Shown here one piece after another: positions 1 to 9,908 of a DNA stretch of 64,000 bases. The DNA comes from Azorinus chamasolen (Eukaryota; Mollusca; Bivalvia; Cardiida; Solecurtidae), in assembly GCA_963576725.1 (NCBI GenBank), contig OY755243.1, forward strand, positions 38,797,243-38,861,242. Reading direction: 5' to 3'. Below the pieces are notes generated by a model. It was not told the origin of the DNA. It saw nothing but the letters and a program-made list of their open reading frames with translations, and did not search any database. Numbering within the stretch: position 1 is the stretch's first letter; each line of letters begins with the position of its first letter. A program made the translations under genes and the position numbers.

Positions 1-530
1 ATGGAACAATCATAATAAGAGAAAGTGTCATGCATAAGATTCTTAACTCGAGCTTCAATAAATTTAGAGTTATTGCCCCTTGTACATTTATTTAATTCTT
101 TCTTGTCCGGACGATAACTCCTACATGGCTCTTGCCATCGTATTGAAACTTCATACATGGAAAGAGCATGATGAGAGAAAGTGTCATGAACAAGGGCCAT
201 AATTCTGGCTTCAATACTTTTGGAGTTATTGCCCTTTGTTACATTTTTGGCCGATCAATAACTCCTGTTCGACTGATGCTATTGGAATGACATTTTATTT
301 TTGGAAAGAGCATGATGAAAGTAAGTGTCATGCACAAGGGCCATTAATCTGTAATCAGTATTTTTGGAGTTATTAGCTGTTATCATTTTCTTTTTGAAAA
401 GTGTAGTGTGGAAAACGCATAATGAGGGGAAGTATCATTCATCAAGACAGTAACATTTTTAGTGATTTCCCTTTACATATTGCTTTTATTAGAGGGGAGA
501 CATCTGTTTTTGTGACAAAAACCTCTAGTT
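1..530 (+). repeat. HINE-like dispersed repeat, 3' part
   Basis: About three diverged units of roughly 140 bp (starting near 1, 159, 301 and 411) share the words GAAAGTGTCATG and GGAGTTATTGCCC. The block ends in a perfect small hairpin (GTTTTTG-TGA-CAAAAAC, 506-522) followed by CTCTAGTT. A tandem core, a 3' hairpin and a short fixed terminus are the layout of Helentron-associated non-autonomous elements (HINEs). The 5' end lies outside the window, so the family assignment is inferred. Confidence 0.45.
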
Positions 531-944
531 TGAACATGATGTTAAAGCCCAATCACCTACATGTATTTATTTCTTGAAACTTCAGTGTGTGCCCTTTGTT
601 TTTGTTTTTAAAGAAAACAATGCAAGAACATTTAAACCTTTGAATGATGAATTTTCAAAGTGGAGTGGTCTAACATTGTTTAATGATAGAGTCTATTATG
701 TTTGAAAGGATATAATTTTCAAGAGTCCTATGAATGGTACACTGTGCATACCCTCTAGGAGCCCCTTTTTGAAAATGTTTTGATGTAGATCTAAGACACC
801 AAAAATTAAGTAGTATCTTCAGAACCAAAACTATCTGAGACTGTTCAATTCTTTAAGGAAAAGAAAATATACTTTGAAAAGTAAAACATATGGACAAAAT
901 TTTATTATAATTCAGGAAAGTGGTACTGTAGTTAAGTATTGACA
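531..944. other. no recognisable feature
   Basis: AT-rich sequence without a long open frame, tandem structure or inverted repeat that I can support. It could be intron or intergenic DNA. Confidence 0.4.
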
Positions 945-1114
945 CTTAACCCTTTGACTGGGAAATAAGTGCACTGCCTTTTGCAAACAGTGCAGACTCA
1001 AATCAGAGGGCTCTTAGACGAATATTTACCTTTTCATACTGTATGCACCCTTCATATCAGTAAACAATGATTGACTATTCCACTGTGAATATTAAGCATT
1101 GAAGGGGTAAATCT
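945..1114. mobile_element. degenerate TTAA hairpin element (family B/D-like)
   Basis: Opens with TTAACCCTTTGACTG and closes with GAAGGGGTAA. One hairpin arm remains (GCAAACAGTGCAGACTC) but the opposite arm has decayed, so the palindrome is no longer complete. Confidence 0.4.
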
Positions 1115-1319
1115 ATGCAGTGAAAAATCTTTTGGCATACAGTAAAACCAGTGTAATAAATGACCACAAAGGAATGAATGTAGTAGTTACCCAATATGAC
1201 TGCTTAAGGCAGGAGAGAAAAATGATGCAGATACATGTACATGTAGCTGTTTTGAGAACATTCTACATAACTTTTTGTTTTGTATTAAGCTACCATCTAT
1301 TTTAAATTTTTTGATAATT

Positions 1320-1471
1320 GTATATGGACACAGGACTGTAGAATCAGATCTATTTTATTCTGTAAGCAAACAGAGCAGACCCTGATCAGACATCTCCTAC
1401 AGAAGCCATCTGATCTGGGTTTACTCTTCATGCAAAGGCAATAAAAGGCAAATTAATGGAGTAAAAGGTTG
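1320..1471 (-). mobile_element. family B hairpin element, reverse and decayed
   Basis: Carries the reverse-oriented family B flank (GACTGTAGAATCAGATCT), then GCAAACAGAGCAGACC..., and ends GGAGTAAAAGGTT. The axis reads TCCTACAGA instead of TCCTATAGGA, and the arm pairing has several mismatches. Confidence 0.5.
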
Positions 1472-1511
1472 ATAGAGGTTTTGCTGTATCATATTTTAAG
1501 GCTTTTGACAA

Positions 1512-1964
1512 TGTTAGTGACGGTGATGGCTATTGCCTTTGGATATACAGGTATAACTGTTAGTATGTAACTGCCTGGTCCATATAATGGATACATAGCT
1601 GTTAGTAACTGTGATGGTCATCACCATGGATATATATATATATATCTGTTAGTAACAGTGATGGCCATCACCATGGATATTTAGCTGTTTAAGTAACTGT
1701 GATGGCCATTACCATGGATATATAACTGTTAGTAACTGTGATGGCCATCACCATGGATATATAGCTGTTTAAGTAACTGTGATGGCCATTACCATGGATA
1801 TATAACTGTTAGTAACTGTGATGGCCATCACCATGGATATATAACTGTTTAAGTAACTGTGATGGCCATTACCATGGATATATAACTGTTAGTAACTATG
1901 ATGGCGATTGCCATGGATATATAACTGTTAGTAACTGTGTTGGCCATAGCCATGGATATATAAC
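1512..1964. repeat. 39-40-bp minisatellite
   Basis: About eleven head-to-tail units built on GATGGCCATCACCATGGATA followed by TATAACTGTTAGTAACTGT. Some units read CTGTTTAAGTAACTG, so unit length alternates between about 39 and 41 bp. Each unit holds two small dyads (GATGGCCATC and CCATGG). Outer units are more diverged than central ones. Confidence 0.85.
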
Positions 1965-2247
1965 ACTCAATAAAGTTTCTTTGAATATGATTAGACAGAG
2001 AAATTTATCATATTTTATTCTTTAATTGTCTTGCAGAGAAGTTTGAACAAGGTAAATTTATTTCAGAATATATATATAGGCAAACCATGCAGTATTAAGC
2101 CATAATTAATGCTATAACATATACATATACATGTAGTCTGTATTGCTTATAATTATTACGGCAACATTATATACAGAATTTTATCAAGTGGTTAATTTTG
2201 ATTGTACCAGATTAATTAGATGCGCCAATTAGATCTACATTATATTG

Positions 2248-2440
2248 TTAACCCTTTACCTGATATAAATATTTGTTCACATCTTTACACAAACAGAGTA
2301 GAATCAAATCAGACAGGCATTGTAGAGTGTCTGATCAGGGTCTACTCCATTTGCTTATGGAATTATGTCCTACATGAATATTATGTATATATATTATTAT
2401 ATATAGTATGTAAGAAATAATGACATGGTGAATATTGCTT
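2248..2440 (+). mobile_element. family B hairpin element, 3' end decayed
   Basis: Starts TTAACCCTTTACCTGATA. A diverged core runs from CAAACAGAGTAGAATC to GGTCTACTCCATTTGC around an axis lacking the usual TCCTATAGGA. The terminal GGGTTAA has been lost. Confidence 0.5.
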
Positions 2441-2609
2441 ACATTTTTTTATAATGTAGTTACCATAGTTACCAGAAGTCTTCGTACACCTCATCTCAAC
2501 TTCTAAGTAATTGTACACTGTACCTCAACTCTTTACTGGTTTGTAAAGCTGAATCTGCCAATTTGGCACCATTATGGTAACTTTAAATTTAACTAGACTG
2601 AGATTAGTA

Positions 2610-2661
2610 GCAAACAGTATAGACCCTGGTCAAACTACACCTTTAGGTCTACATTGTTTGC
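2610..2661. repeat. family C hairpin, short
   Basis: Imperfect palindrome between GCAAACAGTATAGACC and TCTACATTGTTTGC. It resembles family B but uses AGTATAGACC arms and a different axis. No TTAA ends are visible. Confidence 0.45.
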
Positions 2662-2683
2662 CTAGCTTTGTTTATCTGAATAC

Positions 2684-3040
2684 TTAACCCTTTCCCTCAT
2701 AGGCTATTTTTAGATCCAACCTCTTTGAATATATCTACCGAAAAGGAGCATTAAGTAGAGAAAAGGAAAATTTTAGAACTTTGTAGTTTGAAACCATTTT
2801 GATAAATAGAGCATTTGCTCCTATAGGAGCAAATGCTCTATTTATCACAATGGTTTCCAGAAGTGACTATTACAGAGGCGTCAATCACTGGCACTTGATC
2901 GAAAAAGACTATAGTTTATTTATAGCAACTAGTACATTAATACACTATATGATGTAACTATTATATTACACAACTATAGTCTGTTTCGATCAAGTGCCAG
3001 TGGCGTCAATGAAAGGCGTATTTATGGAGGAAAGGGTTAA
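2684..3040 (+). mobile_element. family A TTAA hairpin element (A1) with nested insertion
   Basis: Bounded by TTAACCCTTTCC and GGAAAGGGTTAA. The core 2790-2857 is a 68-bp palindrome with one mismatch, arms GAAACCATT... and axis CCTATAGG. It codes for nothing. A TTAA target followed by CCC matches the piggyBac superfamily signature, so I infer mobilisation by a piggyBac-type transposase. The copy is lengthened by a separate element at 2886-3002. Confidence 0.8.
2886..3002. mobile_element. hAT-like MITE nested in family A
   Basis: A 117-bp insert has perfect 19-bp terminal inverted repeats starting CACTGGCACTTGATCGAAA, and its inner arms (GACTATAGT) also pair. Both sides carry the same 8 bases, GCGTCAAT (2878-2885 and 3003-3010). 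An 8-bp duplication with CA...TG ends fits the hAT superfamily. The other family A copies give the empty site. Confidence 0.8.
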
Positions 3041-3318
3041 GGTATAGTAATTAGGATATGGTGTATGTGTACTCCCTGTGTGTAAGGGTAATCAGTTTAG
3101 ATTAGCCATTAGGGTAATCATTTTAGATTAGCCATTAAAGGGTAACTTTATCTATCTTTATTAGGTAGATTTATAACAATTATTTTGGCCAGGGGTATTT
3201 TAGATTTTAGATTTTATTGTCTTAAAGCTACAAATATGATATAACTCCATATCTATTTACCTTATGAATATTTATAATGAATGAATGTACATGGGAGTCA
3301 ATAAGAGCAGGTGGCTGT

Positions 3319-3540
3319 TTAACCCATTCCCTCATAGGCTATTTTTAGATCCAACCTCTTTGAATACACTCTACAGAAAAGGAGCAGTAACTACAGAAAA
3401 GGAAAATTTTGTAATTTTGAAACCATTGTGATAAATAGAGCATTTGCTCCTAAGGAGCAAATGCTCTGTTTATCACAATGGTTTCAAAAAGTGACTATTA
3501 CAGAGGCGTAGAAAGGCGTAGTTATGGAGGAAAGGGTTAA
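3319..3540 (+). mobile_element. family A TTAA hairpin element (A2)
   Basis: TTAACCCATTCCCTC to GGAGGAAAGGGTTAA. The core palindrome has arms GAAACCATTGTGATAAATAG and an axis reduced to CCTAAGG. It lies in the same orientation as A1, about 280 bp upstream. Confidence 0.8.
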
Positions 3541-3753
3541 TGTATGCTGGTTTTACTATAAAATGTTTTATATCATATATATTGTGTCTGATAGAAATTA
3601 ACCATTATAATTCAGATGCTGGATGTAATACCTATTTGTAATGATCGGTTAAAGATGTTGGTAAGTGGTGTGGCTACAAAATAGTTGCCAAGGTGATCAG
3701 ATGGCAAGGACTATTATTACTTTCAGCACTCTACTTGCGACTTTATAACCTTT

Positions 3754-3833
3754 GCAAACAGTGTGGATCCAAATAAGATGCTGTACGTGTATCTCTGCAT
3801 CTTATCAGGATCTAAACTGTTTGTCAGTTTGAA
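3754..3833. repeat. family D-like hairpin
   Basis: Arms GCAAACAGTGTGGATCC and GGATCTAAACTGTTTG flank AAGATGC/GCATCTT. It belongs to the group with GGATCCA-containing arms, better preserved at 14096-14160. Confidence 0.5.
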
Positions 3834-3912
3834 AAGATATGGAAGGGAAAATATTTTTTAAGAATTGTAGCAGACAGCATTGTTTGCAGTTGGTAATTGC
3901 TCATGTTTGTGG

Positions 3913-4127
3913 ACTAGTAGCTCCCTTGTCTACGCTCGACAATAAAGGTGTAGTTCTAGGACTGGTCGGCCCGGTGTCAGAATAATGTGACTGGGTGGGG
4001 TGCCCTTGCCATGTACCTGCGGCAGGAGTATTCCAGTGAGGCAGCACTATAACTTGTCTCATGCGGGTGCCGTCTGCAAATAACTGAAATACTGTTGGTC
4101 GGACGTAAAACCCAACTCACTCACTCA
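3913..4127 (+). mobile_element. SINE with 13-bp target duplications
   Basis: A 215-bp unit ends in an ACTC-type tail (CTCACTCACTCA). Perfect copies of CTCATGTTTGTGG flank it at 3900-3912 and 4128-4140, which is direct evidence of retroposition. The body (GTGTCAGAATAATGTGACTG, GGCAGCACTATAA, GACGTAAAACCC) matches what I remember of a SINE family widespread in molluscs. The Pol III head is hard to read and may be shortened. Confidence 0.75.
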
Positions 4128-4504
4128 CTCATGTTTGTGGTTGACTGATACAATTGCTATGTTCAATTCTCGTACAATATTCTTCCTTATCTGTATAGAG
4201 CAACAGATAAACATGCATACTCAAGTACTAAAACCGTCATTTCTCCACCAAACCCTACGTTGTGACCACTCTTTAGAATCATATCGAAGAGACGATTCCA
4301 AAAAATGGTCGCAGCATAGGGTTTAATTGGTGGAGAAATAAAGATGTTATTCATAAAAATGTTTTAATTTTCGCATCTTATCTGGACCTCTGCTATACAA
4401 GAAATACTATCGGAGTGCTGACTGGATTCTTACATGATCCATGACTCACCTGGATACAAACTACATGCACAGGCTATCACTTAGTCTTATTCACCTCAAA
4501 CCTT

Positions 4505-4665
4505 TACCTGATAGAAACACCCTTATAAACAGACTAGTCCCAGATCAGGTGGTTCCTGTAGGGGCTGTCTGATCAGGGTCTGCTCTATAGAGACACTTTT
4601 GTAAACAGTGTAGTCCCAGATCAGATGGTTCCTGTAGGGGCTGTATGTTCAGGGTCCGCTCTAGA
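4505..4665. mobile_element. two tandem family B hairpin cores
   Basis: Two direct copies of a decayed B core (arm CAGATCAGRTGGTTCCTGTA, then GGGGCTGT and CAGGGTC) start near 4530 and 4612. The second follows a repeated TATAGAGACAC. The terminal TTAA motifs are degraded. Confidence 0.5.
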
Positions 4666-4755
4666 TCGGTTTATTTACAGTTTCTGTCATGGGCAAAATT
4701 TTCTTTGTTCATATTCCATTATATATATTAATCTTATTATTTTAAGTGTTAGTTT

Positions 4756-5018
4756 TTAACCATTTTCTGCATAAATACGCCTTTGCAAACAGAGAAGGCC
4801 TAGATCAGATGGCTCCTATAGGAGCCATCTGATCAGGGTCTGCTCTGTTTGCTTATATGAATATAATATAGATATGATTCTTCAGTTTTTGGGACAATAA
4901 TAATCTGCCATGGCCAAAAGTTCACATGTCCATGTGCTACTATAACAAATTAATCTAATTGATATATATTTATCACATCATTATTTCTGACATGAATATT
5001 CATGGAGGAGAGGGTTAA
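4756..5018 (+). mobile_element. family B TTAA hairpin element
   Basis: Runs from TTAACCATTTTCTGC to GGAGGAGAGGGTTAA. The core 4785-4852 is a near-perfect 68-bp palindrome with arms GCAAACAGAG..GATCAGATGG and axis GCTCCTATAGGAGC. The 3' flank with ATGAATATTCATGGAG is typical of the family. Non-coding; inferred piggyBac-type MITE from the TTAA ends. Confidence 0.8.
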
Positions 5019-5348
5019 ATGAATATTCATCAAGTAAAGGGTTCAAGTCTATGTTATGACCCAGTCAAGTGTAATATGCACCATCGACAATCCCTGGCGG
5101 TCACAACACCAGCCAGTGACCAAGCAGTCTGTGGCATTACTTCACAACATTTCCAAACACTTAAACTATGTTGCCAAAGGGAAAGCTCTCCGGCAAGGAG
5201 AGTGTATAGTGCATTTATACCCAACAGTCTCGCTGTTACACTGATAAATGGTACCAGTGACCTACAGTTTCTAGAATGAATCTATTACCACCTGATCTAT
5301 CGAGATTGTAACCCAACATTGATAGTGCTGATTAGGTTCAAACAACTG

Positions 5349-5592
5349 TTAACCCTTTTACCTTATAGAGACACCTTTTCATGCCATTGCAAACAGAGAA
5401 GATGCAGATCAGATGGCTCCTGTAGGAACCTCTCTGATCAGGGTTGGCTCTGTATTATTGTGGAATACTATAGATCCAATTTCAGCCATTGCCAAAACCT
5501 TCTGTGTTCATTTTCCAGAATAAAAAGTAACCATTATAAATATTCATGAAATAATGAATTTTTGTATGAATAATCATTTAGTAAAGGGTTAA
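5349..5592 (+). mobile_element. family B TTAA hairpin element
   Basis: TTAACCCTTTTACC to TTTAGTAAAGGGTTAA. The core starts GCAAACAGAGAAG near 5389 and has axis TCCTGTAGGA. The right arm is damaged (GGCTCTGTATTATT). Its last TTAA (5589-5592) is also the first TTAA of the next element. Confidence 0.7.
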
Positions 5593-5823
5593 CCCATTCC
5601 CACTTAGACTATTTTTAGACCCAACCTCTTTGATTAAATCTACCCAAAAGGAGCATTAACTAAAGAAAAGGAAATTTTCAGATTTGCGTAGTTTTGAAAC
5701 CATTGTGATAAATAGAGCATTAAATTTTGCTCCTGTGGAGCAAATGCTCTATTTATCACAATGGTTTCATAAAGTGACTTTTACAGAAGCGTCAAAAGGC
5801 GTCAATATGCGGGAATGGGTTAA
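5589..5823 (+). mobile_element. family A TTAA hairpin element (A3)
   Basis: TTAACCCATTCCCAC to GGGAATGGGTTAA. The core arms are GAAACCATTGTGATAAATAG. The left arm has a small insertion (GCATTAAATTTGCTCC), so the palindrome has a bulge. Confidence 0.8.
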
Positions 5824-5992
5824 AAGACCTTAATCATATTCCACATGGCAAACTTGATGAACTGTCTGGAACTACTAAATTTACCATGCCCAGCTGTTGT
5901 GCTACCTTTAATATTTGTCAGTAAATGTGATCCCCATAAGTTCACAATGTTTATCCTTTGAATGACCTTATGTATTCAGACAGACAGACCTA

Positions 5993-6983
5993 CCAGGGTT
6001 GTTCGAAAAGTTTGAGGACAAGTGCTGTAATTTTTTAATATGTAAATATTTTTCTATGAAATTTTCATAAATGATAGCTGCGACTGTATCCTATTGATTT
6101 ATTGTCATATTTAAATATTTGCACAAGCAATTCGCGATATATTGTCACCATAGCAACGTCAAGTCGACGTGAGCGGGGCACTTTGACGTCACAATGCAAA
6201 TACAGTGACGGATTAGTATTACTCAAAGATAGGGTGTTAAGTCTTTCAATAATTCGAATTTAAAATATTTATTACCTTACATGGAATAAAAATACTGTTT
6301 GATAAGTATAATGAAAATATTTCATTGTTGCATAGATATTGATGCATATATGCACTCATTATAACGTTTCGGGTGCTGTGACATGGTTTGATCAGGGCTG
6401 TGAGGAAGAAGCGACCTGAAAATGACAGCAATTTCTACCTGCATCATGACAATGCAATGCCTCATATCGCATATGCAACAAAGGAAGTACTTGCTGAGAG
6501 AGGAATTGACATAATTGCGCACATACCATACTCCCCAGACCTTGCACCGTGCGATTTTTGGTTATTCCCGACAATCAAGTGTGACTTGCGAGGCTGACGT
6601 TTCGATGACGTCAATGACCTGCCAATTGTTGTCAGAGAGTGCATTAGAAACATTTCATCAGAAAATTTAAATATTGTTTCACTTCATGGTTAAATAGGCA
6701 TCAGAAGTGTATAAAGTATGCTGGGGAATATTTCGAGAAAATTTGAGTGTTTCAGACCTATATAATGACAAGCCATTATTGAGTATACCAAGGTGCCCCG
6801 TTCACGTCGATGTGACGTTGCTATGGTGACAATATATTGCGTCTTGCACACACCTAAGATTAATTCTGGCAATAAATCAATAGGATACAGTCGCAGCTAT
6901 CATTTATGAAACTTTCATAGAAAAATCAATTAACAAATAAAAAAAATTACAGCACTTGTCCCGAAACTTTTCGAACAACATTG
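5993..6983 (+). mobile_element. mariner-like element with long terminal inverted repeats
   Basis: A 991-bp element lies between TA dinucleotides (5991-5992 and 6984-6985). Outer ends pair over GTTGTTCGAAAAGTTT, and the pairing continues inward, with gaps, for about 190 bp, through CAATAAATCAATAGGATACA and TTGCTATGGTGACAATATAT (right-end reading). Most mariners have termini near 30 bp, so these are long. The body is internally deleted and keeps only the end of a transposase gene. Confidence 0.85.
6388..6596 (+). pseudogene. mariner transposase, C-terminal catalytic remnant
   Basis: About 69 codons remain of a family usually near 345 residues. The translation contains LHHDNAMPH (second catalytic Asp) and PYSPDLAPCDFWLFP (third Asp). 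Exactly 34 residues separate the two acidic positions, which is the DD34D spacing of true mariner transposases. The DNA-binding N-terminus and the first catalytic Asp are missing, so it cannot be active. The frame stops right after CDLRG. It lies centrally inside the element at 5993-6983, in the expected orientation. Family assignment is secure; inactivity follows from the missing half. Confidence 0.85.
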
Positions 6984-7150
6984 TAGGTAAATAGTGGGGA
7001 CCCAGCTCAAATGGCTCCTGAAGGAGCAATTTGGTCAGAGTCTACACTTTTTCAACTATGTCAGATCAATTTAAAGTTCTCAAAATGTTCCTAAACTGGG
7101 TTATCAAGCATTACAAACCCTGGATATGGAGAGTGGATATTGGGTGTTTA

Positions 7151-7341
7151 CTGTAAAAGCCCTCTAAACCAAACTTTCAATTTACCGGTAGTATACTAGT
7201 ATAGGTATCGGTCTTGGCAGCTTAATGCAGGGTAAAAGTCATGCAGAAAGCTGCATTACTTTGACCCTGCATTAAGCAGCCACCTGCCTAACCGTATCTA
7301 AATTCTTCTCTACTAGAATTCCGGTTCAGAGGGTTTTACTG
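7151..7341. mobile_element. pogo-like TA hairpin element (CTGCATTAA type)
   Basis: Ends CTGTAAAAGCCCTCTAAACC and GGTTCAGAGGGTTTTACTG are flanked by TA. The inside is a hairpin, AGCTTAATGCAGGGTAAAAG against CTTTGACCCTGCATTAAGC. TA target plus CAGTAAAACC-type ends points to the pogo branch of Tc1/mariner; inferred. Confidence 0.6.
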
Positions 7342-7583
7342 TACATACCTAGGTTACATTCTGTGACTTAGGCCACTACTGTCACAGTTATTGAGTCTTA
7401 ATTGTGTAACAAAATATTTAAAGAAACAATTCAAAATTAATTACAGAGCTCCAGAAATAGCAGTATACAAGTAACGTATATGAAAATTGAGATTTCACTG
7501 TTCACATATTACATGAGCTAACATTAGTCCTTGTGTTGTGTAATTGTGATTTTTAACATTTGTTTTGCTGAACTATTTAAATA

Positions 7584-7789
7584 CAGTAAAACCTCTCTAT
7601 AACGGCCACTAAATTGTGTTAATTGGTTGGTATTTAGGGCAGGTGACTGCTTAAAGCAAAGTGAAAGTAAAACAGAACGCTCCTATAGGAGCGTTCTGTT
7701 TTACTTTCACCTTTCTTTGAGCAGTCACCTGCCTTTAACACAAAATACTTGATGTAATTTAGTGGCCATACTATAGAGAGGTTTTACTG
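7584..7789. mobile_element. pogo-like TA MITE with GCTCCTATAGGAGC axis
   Basis: Bounded by TA, with ends CAGTAAAACCTCTCTATA and TATAGAGAGGTTTTACTG. The centre is a perfect 50-bp palindrome (7661-7710, arms GTGAAAGTAAAACAGAACGC) extending imperfectly to 96 bp (7638-7733). The axis is the same GCTCCTATAGGAGC seen in families A and B, although the ends and arms differ. Confidence 0.8.
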
Positions 7790-7863
7790 TAGGAATTATC
7801 CATCATTGTTTAATGATAGTGTCCATCCAGATTGTCAGGTAATAATTGTGAGATGATTGAAAT

Positions 7864-7935
7864 GACCAACAGTGCAGACCCTTATCAGAGGACTCCTTGA
7901 AAAGTCCTTTGATCAGGGTCTGCATTGTTTGAAAA
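7864..7935. repeat. family B/C hairpin core
   Basis: Imperfect palindrome from CAACAGTGCAGACCCTTATC to GATCAGGGTCTGCATTGTTTG, axis ACTCCTTGAAAAGT. No clear TTAA ends. Confidence 0.55.
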
Positions 7936-8037
7936 TACTATTATGTGATGTACACTCTTACGTTTGTAATTTATAATCTTCTCTCACTGGATAATAATTG
8001 TCCGTTAATAGAAATACTCCTGGTTTTATCAGGGACA

Positions 8038-8287
8038 TTAACCCTTCACTTGCTATTCACGTCAATATATGTACCTGTAAATAGTGAAGACCCAGATGAG
8101 ACAGCTCCTGCAGGAGCTGTCTCATCTGGGTCTGCACTATTTACAAGTTGATTGTGCAACCAGTGCACTCCACAGCAGTGATTGCACAGCGAAATACTTA
8201 TACACATTGAAGATATATGTAATTATACAACATGGCATGGGTAAAGTAGGAGAAATGTATTTTAAAATTCAGCTAGCGAAGGGTTAA
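8038..8287 (+). mobile_element. family B-variant TTAA hairpin element
   Basis: TTAACCCTTCACTTG to GCGAAGGGTTAA. The core 8076-8145 is a 70-bp palindrome with arms TGTAAATAGTGAAGACCCAG and axis GCTCCTGCAGGAGC. Compensating changes keep both arms matched, so this is a distinct subfamily rather than a decayed B copy. Confidence 0.8.
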
Positions 8288-8396
8288 GAGGCATTAAGGA
8301 TCACACATTTAATTGTTTACCGGTAGTCACTTTTGCAGCATCTTTTCATGAAGATTAGAAAGTTTGAACCACTCACAGAAAATTGGGGCTTATTGC

Positions 8397-8600
8397 ATTG
8401 CAAATAGTGAAGACCAGGATCAGACGGTGTCCTAAAAAATGGCAGATGTCCACAGGATTTCTGGGAATTGGTATAAACTGTGGAATCAGATCTATTGTAA
8501 ATTCACCAGCAAACATGGCAGACACTAATCAGACAGCTCCTAGATAGGAGTGAGGTGTCATGCCTGGTGTTGGTCTACACTGTTTACAATGCAATAAGAC
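8397..8600. repeat. decayed family B/C hairpins
   Basis: Two broken hairpin arms (GCAAATAGTGAAGACCAGGA and GACAGCTCCTAGATAGGAG) with a partner arm GGTCTACACTGTTTACAATG. Several insertions interrupt the pairing. Confidence 0.35.
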
Positions 8601-8814
8601 CTTTACCTTGAGAGCTGAGGTTATTTAACAGTGTGGTGTGATGTGTGTTACTGTAAGTATCAACCACCATATTCTTTGGTGTATGTACAGCCTAATTGTG
8701 TGATCATTAGCTAAATTATATATCCTCGATATTCCACATACTCCACAGGCGTGTAAAGGTGAATACATGTAAGTCAATTTGGCACCATCATGATAACTTT
8801 AGATTAGAATTAAG

Positions 8815-8885
8815 TAGTAGCAAATAGTGGAGACCCTGATCAAATGGCTGTATGAGTTGTTTGATCTGGGTCTGCACTGTTAATT
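8815..8885. repeat. family C hairpin core
   Basis: Palindrome between AGCAAATAGTGGAGACCCTG and CTGGGTCTGCACTGTT. The axis has lost the GCTCC motif. Confidence 0.45.
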
Positions 8886-8939
8886 AATGACAAGACTGAT
8901 GTCAAAACACGTGTAGCAATTGTGTGCAAAAAAAAAATT

Positions 8940-9120
8940 ACGCATTTGCAAACAGAGTAGACCAAAATAAGATGACCATGTGATCAGGGTCTGCTCTGTT
9001 TGATTATGAAATCATAATAGACTTGACTCTACAGTTTCTGAAAATAACAAAAAATCCTATGTACATAAACCATTATAAAAATTCAGCTAATAAATATTCA
9101 TGATGTCATGAATGTCAAAC
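8940..9120 (+). mobile_element. family B hairpin element, ends decayed
   Basis: Core GCAAACAGAGTAGACC to GGTCTGCTCTGTTTG with a shortened axis, followed by the family B 3' flank (TAGACTTGACTCTACAGTTT ... ATTCATGATGTC). The bounding TTAA motifs are not clear. Confidence 0.5.
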
Positions 9121-9340
9121 AGGGACAGTGTTTGAAGAGGTGCTTATAATAAGTACTTATGTTATTCTCAGTATGGTCCTATAAATCCTCTCCTACTGAA
9201 CTTTTGTGTTTTGTTTTAGCTAGTTACATGGCTGACATTATAAACATAAAAAAGTATATTCCAGTCCTAGACATCAAACAGTGTAGACATAGTTCAAGTT
9301 TCTGTGTGGATTATGGCATAATATCAGGGTCTGTGGTACA

Positions 9341-9375
9341 GTAAAACCTCTCTGTTACGGCAACCTGGCCCCAGA
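9341..9375. repeat. solo pogo-like terminus
   Basis: TACAGTAAAACCTCTCTGTT matches the end of the element at 7584-7789, but no facing terminus follows, so this is a fragment. Confidence 0.45.
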
Positions 9376-9422
9376 ATTAAAATGGAATATACATGGCAGT
9401 CTAGAAGAACACTGGTGATTGC

Positions 9423-9672
9423 TTAACCCTTTCCCTAATATAAACGTGTTTTCACGCATTTGCAAACAGAGTAGACCCAGATCAGACGGCTCCTAGAGGA
9501 GCTGTCTGATCAGGGTCTACTCTGTTTGCTAATAGAAATTGAAAGATCTGTTTCTTTGCTATCTGAAATGTATACAATGTTCCACCTTCCATAGTTCTTT
9601 ATAACTATTGTGTCCATGAATATTCAGTAGGTATTAAAATTTGAAATAAACACAGAACAGGGAAAGGGTTAA
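9423..9672 (+). mobile_element. family B TTAA hairpin element
   Basis: TTAACCCTTTCCCTAATA to ACAGGGAAAGGGTTAA. The core 9462-9529 is a 68-bp palindrome (one arm CAGATCAGACGG, axis TCCTAGAGGA). Its 3' flank (ATTCAGTAGGTATT, AATAAACACAGAACAGGG) marks a subfamily shared with 10616-10839, 14265-14527 and 19667-19917. Confidence 0.8.
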
Positions 9673-9739
9673 TGCAGAACAAAGGTAATGCAGAAAGTTT
9701 CTATGGGAGCTTCCTGCATAAGATTTTGCCCTGCATTAA
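9669..9739. repeat. short TTAATGCAG...CTGCATTAA hairpin
   Basis: A 71-bp inverted repeat bounded by TTAA on both sides and squeezed between two longer TTAA elements, sharing a TTAA with each. The inner sequence CAGAAAGTTTCTATGGGAGC is related to the hairpin at about 7219-7280. Confidence 0.55.
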
Positions 9740-9908
9740 CCTATTCCCTTGTAGGCTATTTTTAGATCCAGCCTCTTTGAACAAATCCACCAAAAAGGAG
9801 CATTTACTAGAGAAAAGAATTGTGTAGTTTTGAAACCACCATAATGCCCTATTTAAAAGTTACTTTTAAAGAGACATAGAAAAGCGTATTTATGGAGGAA
9901 AGGGTTAA
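9736..9908 (+). mobile_element. family A element lacking its palindrome (A4)
   Basis: TTAACCTATTCCCTTG to GGAGGAAAGGGTTAA, with the usual flanks (TAGGCTATTTTTAGATCCAG). The 68-bp core is reduced to GAAACCACCATAATGCCCTA. It looks like an internal hairpin deletion with the ends left intact. Confidence 0.7.

Noticed and set aside
5019..5279. Overlapping 86- and 62-codon frames
   Set aside because: Two different overlapping frames, neither with family resemblance; they begin just after a MITE end.
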